A stretch of DNA of 64,000 nucleotides from Schistocephalus solidus (taxonomy: Eukaryota; Platyhelminthes; Cestoda; Diphyllobothriidea; Diphyllobothriidae). Of the stretch, positions 56,426-64,000 are shown piece after piece. Each line of letters starts with the position of its first letter. The first letter of the stretch is position 1. The translations under genes were made by a program, and so were the position numbers. The notes beneath the pieces are model-generated. The model saw only the letters and a list, made by a program, of their open reading frames with translations. It was not told the DNA's origin and did no database searches. The stretch is from the NCBI GenBank assembly GCA_017591395.1, contig WEDG01001498.1, positions 248,001 to 312,000 of the forward strand, read 5' to 3'.

Positions 56426-58215
56426 AATAAATAAATTGTATATTAAAGGCTCAGAGAGCCCCGTCATTTCAAACTTAGTATCGTGGTATAAATAAATACA
56501 AAGTGGATAATTGCTGCACTGTGTGAGCAGCCATATTAACAGCAAAAATGAACAATATGGTAGGCATGTCCGATTCAGAAGGATTTACCATTTTTAAAAC
56601 AATAGTCGACAATCTTTACTACAAACGGTGAACTAGAAAAGAAGCAGTACGAATAAATTCCTACGGTTAAATCGGAGGCGGAGTTCGGAGAGTCGCCAAT
56701 TTAAAAATGGAGAAAAAACTTCTTCACTAAAAAATTAATAGCTAGTTGCAATGGGATAGTACTGTGATGTTGCTGACAACGTATGAGGGTTCGGAACGCC
56801 CCATGTCGTGTGAGAGATAATATAGCAGTCACAGCTACTGTTTATAACCACCAGTGGAGGTGAGAGAGGGAAAAACTCATCGTGGACACCAGAGTCAAAA
56901 CGAAGAGGGGACAATAGAGGTCATAAGATCATCATCGAGATGTGACCTTGCCGACTGCATAGTCCACCAATCAAAGAGGCAAAACCATCAGAACCTGCCT
57001 TGATCATCAACTGAACTCGAAGACCATCGTCAGGGTTGCAAAATCGGAGGAAAGGTTGTCAAGAGTTGGCGATGCTTGTTAAAAAGGGGGGGGCGAAAAA
57101 GTGAATGCAAAGATTGACGCTGCAGAGGATGATGGAAATATAATTAGAGACCAATATAATATCAAGGGAGCTGCCTCAAATACCAGGAGGACCCTTTTTG
57201 AAATCCAAAAGTTGCGAGTTTGGGAAGGAAACAGACAATAAGGACTTTATATTTCCCAAGTTAAATTTTTCCGTAACTTTGTTTTGAAAATATCTAATGT
57301 GGCGACAAGCTAATATGCAGTGGAAGATTATTCCATATGAAAGCATATTTGGAGGCGAAAAACTGAGAACAATTAGTTGTGCAGCTAAAGGGTGTTGAAT
57401 TGATCATGGAGGAATTACGAGTGGCATAGGGTCGATCAACCGGCGCGAGAGCGTAAATTCGTGAAAGATATGGGCTATAGTTAGCGCGAAACAGGAAGCA
57501 GAGATTGCCTTCGAGTCTTCTAACCCACAGAAATTTAATGTTTGCTAACTGTTATCTATCCGTGTAAGAAATACTGGATCCAGGAAGAGAAAATAATCTT
57601 CGATTAAAAACCCTCTGAACTTTTTCAATCTTACAGCGGTCAGAAGCGTTTATCAGCCCAAAAAGGGGAGAGCAGTATTCTAGGGTAGGAAGAACAAACA
57701 TGCGGTACAGGTTTAGCTTTATTTCCGGAAGGAAGAAATTATGCGATATTAAACCACATATATGTGCAGCCTTTGCAGAAATTCGATCTGAATGAGGCGA
57801 TAATGCTAGCTTATTCGTGTAACTTAAACCTAAGTCTTTTATTGTTGATCGTTCTAAAAGTGTACTCTTTTGAAATACGAGGGGTCCAGGAAGCTTGGCG
57901 GGGCCAAAACACATGAAACTACTCTTGGATGACGAAAATTTCATCTGCCAAGTAAAGCTCAAACGTGAGAGCATAAGTAGAGCAGTGTTGATTTTATCAA
58001 CGCAACTATTGGCAGTGTCTTTAGAAAATGAATAGATGCACTTGAGATCGTCAGCGTAAACGAAATTTGGTGAATTTGTGAGTAAAGATGAAATTGCGTT
58101 TATGAACAGAATAAAGAGGACCTAGAACCGTACCTTCAAAAACGCCGCTCGTGATCGGTTGAGGCGTCGAGTAGCTATTACCTACTTAGACGTTCTGGCT
58201 GCGGTTAAGTGCTGG
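56426..58215 (-). mobile_element. Retroelement H: reverse-transcriptase half of a diverged E-like element
   Basis: On minus, PITSGVFEGTVLGPL (58165-58105), FVYADDLKCIYSFSKD (58070-58020), then an open post-polymerase stretch. The 3' region resembles that of E (shared TTTTCTAGTTCACC near 56630), and an A/T-rich tail ends at about 56426. It is truncated on its 5' side at ~58215. Confidence 0.78.
57552..57974 (-). pseudogene. H post-polymerase fragment, 140 codons
   Basis: LERSTIKDLGLSYTNKLALS, KAAHICGLISHNFFLPEIKL and LYRMFVLPTLEYCSPLFGLI match element E at 47100-47330. The frame is open but is only part of a broken ORF2. Confidence 0.85.
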
Positions 58216-58478
58216 GAAGTCGGGTATTCTATATTAGTTAAGATGGTTAGGATTATTTGCCTGTTGGAGAAGAAAGGCTGCGATAAGTTAGAACTGCGCT
58301 ACCTTGCTTTTCGGTTTTGGTTAGATTTACGTCCTTCGGACGACCTTCCTTAGGTGATATATTTGGGGCAAAAGATGACCCATAGGGTTGTGGGATGAGC
58401 TAATTTGTGGACGGTTAAATAACTTGTCTTTTAAATTGAAATGATAGCGGATTTTGTCTTTGAAGTACAATATTTTTT
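58216..58478. other. Unassigned spacer between H and G
   Basis: Lies between the 3' end of G and the first recognisable H motif. No motif seen. Confidence 0.35.
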
Positions 58479-61400
58479 TATAATTTAGAATTTATATTTG
58501 GTTAGCACCGGCAATGCACTCTCTAAGCAAACATTAGTAATAAAATAAAGTTATGACAATGTTTGCAGCTAAAATGTACAAATACTTAATAATGTAGACA
58601 GAACTTGTCCTGCTATGTAAACAGTAAGCGATGTTTTGAAATGAATGGTGAACTAGAAAAAATAGGCAGTTAAATAAAAACCCCTAACTTAAAAATGTTG
58701 ACAGAGTTCAATAGGCCTTCATTTTTGAATAGAAGGTAGGCGAAAATAATTGCTTAGGAAAATAAGGTCAGATGGTAGATCATGGTAATACTGCATTAGC
58801 ATTTCAGAATGAGATAATGAAACGTCGAGAGGATTTGTTCTTGATCACTTAGGCATATGAAACAAAATCTCACGAAAATGCGTCAATGAACTTAAGTCCT
58901 CAGCATCTTTGGATCCAGAATTGAATTCTGATGATGGTTAGTATCCAAAGAAACGGCAGCATTTTAGACTGTGGACCACCGAATGTGTACGTCCAAATGA
59001 CTTCATTTTTGGATGGCTGGTGATATAAGGAGACATCATAGTTCATGGGCGACTCGAGGTAGCGAAAATATAGTTTTAAGAGGGTCATTTAAATTCCCGA
59101 TGGTCCTTCCTCTGAGTCATGGGGAAAGCAGTGTTAAGATAAATGTGCAGTCTTCGCTTGAATGCAGATAGACTATTTAACGACTTAATTTCAATTGGCA
59201 AGTTATTCCAAAGAAAACTATACCTAGAAGCAAAGAAGAGAGAGCGTTTACACGTGGAGGATGCAGGGGGAGGTATAATTAGTGCAGAATTTCTTAGGTT
59301 ATAAGGGGGACTAACGGGGGTAATGACAGAAAGCTTGGTCAGAGTTGAACTATTATTTTTGTCGGATAAGGAAACAAAGCCTGCTTCAAGTCTCCTGACC
59401 CAAAGACATTTTAAGCTTCGTAAGCTGGCATCTTGTTGAGTATGAAGTAGTTATAAGAGTCGGAAATAGGAGTTTTTTGTGAAATTTCTTTGGACATTTT
59501 CAATTTTTGAACAGCTAGATTCGTTCATTAAACCGAAGAAATGACAGCAAAATTCAAGAATGGGAAGTAAAAACATACGATAAAGTCTTAATTTAATTTC
59601 AGGAAGGTGGAAATCATAAGAAATAAAGCCGCAAATCTTAGCAGCTTTGCCGTTATTCTATCGGCATATGGCGAAAGGTCTAATGTATTCGTGTAGCTTA
59701 AGCCCAAGTCCTTGATGGAGGAAAATTCAATCATAGGGCAACCTTAAAAAATAAGAGGTTGCGGCAGCCTTACAGGCCCAAAGCTCATGTTGCGACACTT
59801 AGTAGGTGAGAAATCCATTAGCCATGTGGAGCTCCAGGCCAAAATAGCGTCTAAGTCTGAATGAATTTGTTCAAGGCACTGTTAGGTCGTAGAGTATAAG
59901 AGAAGGAATACACGCATTCGAGGTCATCAGCATAAATAAAAGATTGAGAATGTTTAACTTTCGATGAAATATCATTTATATACAGTAAGAACAACAAAGG
60001 ACCTAATACGGTACCTTGACGGATACCACTCACAATCGGAGTATTACTTGATTATGAGGACCCTACTAAAACGTTTTGTTCCCGATAATTTAGGTATGAT
60101 CTAATAAAGTCAGTAAGGGGACTACGAAATCCTTTAGCCTCCAGTTCAGCTAGAAGTCGTCTATGAGGCACTTTATCGAATGCCTTACTAAGATCAAAAT
60201 AGATAACTACTACTATAGATAGATGAAAAGATGGAAAGACATGTGGCAGGTTTCACAAGAGTGGTCCGTTGAGAAGCAATGTTGGGAAAAGTTGATTATT
60301 TGATTGCTTATGCAAAAATCCGTGATTTGTTTTGCAATAGGTTTTTCGAAGAGTTAAGCAAGAGAGGGCGTTTTATGAACACCGCGATAGTTATGAATTT
60401 CCGAGCGGGAACCAGATTTAAAAACTGGTATTATAAAAGAAGTTTTCCAATAATCGGGGAAGAAACCATTTTCAAGAAAAACTGAGAATAACTTGCTTAG
60501 TAAAGGTGGAAAATCCCTTAACTGTTTAATAACTGAGTTTGGAAGGCTATCAGTTCCAACTGAATGTGAATTTTTGAGGTGAGCTTTTTTTCTTTTGAAT
60601 ACGTGAAGGCGAGAAATTAATGGTTGTACGAAGTGAATTTGAAAGCAGAGGAATTGTGGGAGTGGGGCTAGTTTCAGTGGTAAAGTGGTTGGTGAAAAAA
60701 AAACAAATTTAACAATTCTGCTTTACCCAAATCGTCTGTAACACATTTTTTGTTACAGTCAAGTAATGGCGGAGTTACATTCAGACGCTTAGCCGATGAC
60801 CGAACATGGCAGTTTTGAGCAACAGATTTGTATGAATTGGCATCACTTAGTGCCCGAGACTCCCTACGCTTATCTCTCTCGAGTCTAATTTTCGATGCTT
60901 GTTCAAATATTTGCGCAATCCTTAAATCCTAAATGACAGAGAGGTTTTTGATGAAACTTGAAGTTGCTTTCATAATTTTTTAAGTCTGTTCTTGAGAAAA
61001 CGCGGAACAGTAGAAGAAGCTGTTTTTAAATTAAAAATCTTAAACGGGATAAAAGCCTGAATATTTTCTGTGAGGCTCTGCAATAGCTTACGGAAAAAAC
61101 TTGGATTTTTGATTAAGAATATGCTATGCCAATTTAGAGTGCTTACGAAATTATTCATTATTTCATGGTTTGTGTTAGCGAAGCCGAGGTTATTGCATTC
61201 AACCTCAGGCTTCGTAAAAAAGGGGGACTGGAAAACAGCAATGAATTATTGCGTGATCACTTGTGAATAGATCACGATGGAAATTCATAAAGAGAAGGTG
61301 GACATTATTTGTAAAACTTAAATCTAAAATGTTGTCATTTCTAGTAACTGCTCTGACCAGTTGGGATATGTTTCAAAAGTTAATAGTATCGACCAATATC

Positions 61401-61664
61401 TGATGTGTATGCGGAGAGGAATTTGCCTGCCAGTCAATGTCTGGCAGATTAAAATTGCCTACGATTATTTTGACATCAGATTGAGTCTCTTCAAACTTTT
61501 TCAAATAGTTCACAGAGCTCGCTTTCATTGCCAGAATAACACGGGGGATTATAGACACAGCCAATTACCAATTTTTTATTGTGCGGGAGGATGACTGAAG
61601 CAAAGCATTCATTTCCAGAAAATGACGAAATGCTCAGCTGAAAAGGGAAATGTACAAAGGATAC

Positions 61665-62048
61665 CTAAATATAAAGGAGACAACCACCGCCACGTTTTTT
61701 AGCGCGGTCTTGTCGGTACAAATTGAAATTATCTATAGCAAGCGTCAAGTCAGGAATAAGAGAGTGAGCCCAGGATTCAGTGATGCAAAGCACACCTGGA
61801 GCAAGCTCAAAGGCTACTGTTCTAAGCTCAGCCATCTTATTTACTACTGAGCTCGCATTGAGTGAAACTAAGCTGAGCGTATTCCTGAGCTGCAGGTTAC
61901 GCTCATCAGTATTTATAAAAAAATGATAATTTGGTGGCAGAGACGAAAACTGGAAAGAAGAAAGGAAAGGTGGGAAAAAAAATTGCTCTGGTCTACAAGT
62001 TGTCAAAATGTTACTGTTAAGAGAACTGAGGTATTTGTACAACGGCAT
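61665..62048 (-). pseudogene. G endonuclease N-terminal part
   Basis: LVSLNASSVVNKMAELRTV, LCITESWAHSLIPD and IDNFNLYRQDRAKKRGGG follow element E closely. This copy keeps the Arg codon where E has a TGA stop. Confidence 0.85.
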
Positions 62049-62449
62049 ATTTGGATGATAACCATGGAAGAGAAGGCTATATTGTCGCGTTGGAAAGATA
62101 GGGGTGGCATAGAAATGAGATTTTGAGGGAGGTTAGCATAAATTGGCGGAAAAGGTGCATTTGAAAAAGAAATAAATGATTTTGAAAAACTGGTAGCATA
62201 TTTAGAAGCGTTAATTATTTGGGGATTTTGGACACTTTTTGGGTTGGGAAAGATGCTACCGTTAGCGTTCGCAGCTGTTGTAGATGCTGAGGGGTTAGCA
62301 GGATTCCCATCGGTAATGACTTTCCTGATTTTAATGCCTGGCTAAGCCAATGATTCAGATTTACTAGGAGTTTTCTTAGCTTTACTTGATTTGGCAGCTA
62401 TAGCAGGCATGGTTTGCTTGGGCTGAGAAAGAAGTGGCGTTGACACAAT

Positions 62450-63050
62450 TTCACTCAAACAGAAACAAAGTTCACGGGTGAAGATTCAGCTGGAATCGAA
62501 ATTCCTGTTGATCCGGAGGGCCGTGGGCTTGCATTAGCTTGAGAACAAACGTCTGAGATAACTTTTGATATTGAAGGTGTAGAACAAGGCTTCTTGTTTG
62601 CTAATGAAGGTGAAACCCGACGTTCCATTGGGGTTTTATCCGTACAGATAAACAACTTGTTTTTTTCAGATATTGAGCTGAGTGCTCATGCTTAAAGAAA
62701 ATAAGGTCAACTTAAATCGCTGAAAAACGTTTGACCAGAATTGGCGGGTTTTTGCTACGGGAAGACAACATTTTAGACTCAGCGACTTTAAATTTAAAGC
62801 CGCATGAGTAAAGGAAATTAAATGCAACATCCAGGGGGATTTAACTCTTGGGGACGTTTTTAAAAGAAAATTGAAACTTTTTTTATGTTGGTCAATTGAC
62901 TCAGTACTGACCATGTTTATAAAAGGCTCTAGTTTCTCGCATTGTTGAAAAGTGAGTGAGGAATACTTTCCCTCAAAAATGGTACCAAGGATCGTGAAGA
63001 GAGAACCATATATAGACATAAAGTTATTAAAGTTTTCCAGGGCGTCAAGG
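62450..63050 (-). pseudogene. G ORF1 remnant
   Basis: YGSLFTILGTIFEGKYSSLT and CEKLEPFINMVSTES match the start of E ORF1. Then a frameshift moves the sequence to DKTPMERRVSPSLANKKPCS (62640-62585). The frame is not continuous. Confidence 0.85.
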
Positions 63051-63430
63051 TCTAATTTCTTGATGTTTACAGTGGATTGCTCTAGTGGAAGTTTAACGCG
63101 AAAAGGATGTTTGCGTCAAAGCGCTGACTGGGGTTTCATATTAATTTTAAAATATAAGTGTTTTTCAAATCAAAAATACGAAAGGAAAATGGTCACTTGC
63201 GACGTTTTGCGGAATAAAAGATGTAATATTTAAAATATGTGTTTTAAGCAAGGCACTGCAAGCAAATATCTGCTAGTTAACGAGTTTAAACTGAAAATAG
63301 AATTAGCGAAGAGGCTATGCAGGATGAAAATTTTTATCAACTGGTATAACAGTTACTGAAAATTATTATTCGCTGGAACTAAGAAAAACTTACAAAATTT
63401 CAATTTTATTTATAGATTTTATTTCTAGAT

Positions 63431-63510
63431 TTTATTTCACGGAGATGCCTGCAGAATGGCGTTTAAGTAACTTTATTGAGGGAAGTAAGCTTTCGCCCTT
63501 GAGCTCCCTA
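63431..63510 (-). mobile_element. Tiny 3' end of a B-family CR1-like element
   Basis: On minus, AGGGAGCTCAAGGGCGAAAG (complement of ~63490-63509) followed by CTTACTTCCCTCAATAAAGT repeats the last bases of element B at 38580-38620. Only about 60-80 nt are present, between L and the 5' end of G. It looks like an extremely 5'-truncated insertion. Confidence 0.75.
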
Positions 63511-64000
63511 AGAAGGGAATCTGTCGGTCTAAGTGCTTTAGACGGGTAAGACGGTATAAATGCTTTGAACGGGGTTGCTGACCTTAAAGGTGGGCTAAAA
63601 GTACCGTAAATTGCATTAATCAGTCGTGGGGGAAAACGAAGAGGTAGGTGGAGTGGAGGGGTTGACCGAACTGGACATCTGAGGAGATGAATTAACTGGT
63701 GCGTTGAGGTTAATGGAAATACGACCAGATTTGTGAATATTAGGTTGAGAAGTTGATGACAAGAAAGACCCATTTCTTCGCTCCATTTGTGTTAAAATGT
63801 CAACAAAGGAAACCTTTTTTCATTTCCAAATAGCGAGAAGTGCGACCTCTATGAGAAAAGATTGAGTCCATCTCAAGTGTTGAAAACAATTTAACTAAGA
63901 TAGTATTATTATGGTTACACAAAGAGACTAGTTTTGTTTCCACTTTTTTGTAGATGAAATCATCCAAGTACAAAAAAGCCGGAGCAACATCAACTGGGTG
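63511..64000 (-). mobile_element. Retroelement L: ORF1 fragment of another E-like subfamily
   Basis: On minus, VDVAPAFLYLDDFIYKKVET, TILVKLFSTLEMDSIFSHRG and RYLEMKKGFLC (about 63995-63800) align with residues ~70-150 of E ORF1 (PLDVAFHFLYSCGF; ILVKRFSAIEVDLIFSRH; QYLKKNRLFIC). A Ser/Pro/Thr-rich stretch follows. It is strongly diverged from E and G and runs off the right edge. Confidence 0.7.

Larger units (their letters stand above)
58479..63430 (-). mobile_element. Retroelement G: inverted, decayed full-length relative of E
   Basis: On minus it follows E from leader to tail: leader 63430-63080, ORF1 pieces 63019-62450, endonuclease 62048-61370, reverse transcriptase 60240-59850 and post-polymerase ~59830-59200. 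The 3' region ends in GCTAACCAAATATAAATTCT near 58490. Key motifs include LYRQDRAKKRGGG (61720-61680), VGNFNLPDIDW (Asp of GDFN changed to Asn, ~61460) and SFIYADDLECVYSF (~59940). Stops and frameshifts are numerous. The copy is visibly older than E. Confidence 0.87.

Noticed and set aside
1..64000. LTR retrotransposon, DNA transposon, CRISPR array, rRNA or functional tRNA
   Set aside because: No paired LTRs, integrase, transposase, spaced direct repeats or complete tRNA cloverleaf were seen; the tRNA-like segments lack acceptor stems.

Overview
The window is nuclear DNA of an invertebrate animal, most likely a parasitic flatworm (trematode or tapeworm). The evidence is an intron-rich, AT-leaning animal gene, one 31-nt intron right behind its first exon (tiny 5' introns are typical of flatworm genes), and dense CR1/Jockey-group non-LTR retrotransposons. 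I cannot name the species. No bacterial, CRISPR, rRNA or LTR-element signal was found.

Region 1, positions 1-34149 (minus strand): the 5' part of one very large gene, an orthologue of UNC79, the HEAT-like scaffold subunit of the NALCN sodium-leak channel complex. I traced 25 coding exons from the start codon at 34149 to a donor site at 71/70. All have GT/AG boundaries and consistent phases, and together they encode about 1,930 residues. The gene runs off the left edge. Most exons were assigned by collinear similarity to vertebrate UNC79 as I remember it; no alignment was run. The introns are 31 nt to 5.2 kb long. The largest holds a 5'-truncated CR1-like element inserted antisense to the gene (3.82-6.60 kb). 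Several tRNA-derived SINE-like pieces also lie in introns.

Region 2, about 34.15-34.95 kb: upstream flank of UNC79, with a tRNA-like SINE head about 0.6 kb from the start codon.

Region 3, 34.96-64.0 kb: a retrotransposon cluster with no host gene that I can see. Two kinds of non-LTR element are present. Kind 1 (copies A, B, C, D/K, F) has an APE endonuclease plus an FADD-type reverse transcriptase, a conserved 3' hairpin, and in the D/K/F family a TTGAA-repeat tail. Kind 2 (E, G, H, H', L, J) has a YADD-type reverse transcriptase; E has an intact 361-aa serine/proline-rich ORF1. E and J end in A-rich (AAATA/AAAATA-like) tails. Layout: B and C are tandem direct copies; E is nested inside D/K; J and F follow on plus; then H', H, G and L lie on minus, with a tiny kind-1 tail between G and L. 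Nearly all copies carry frameshifts and stops, and none looks fully intact. The best-preserved reading frames are the B reverse transcriptase, the E ORF1 and the J reverse transcriptase.
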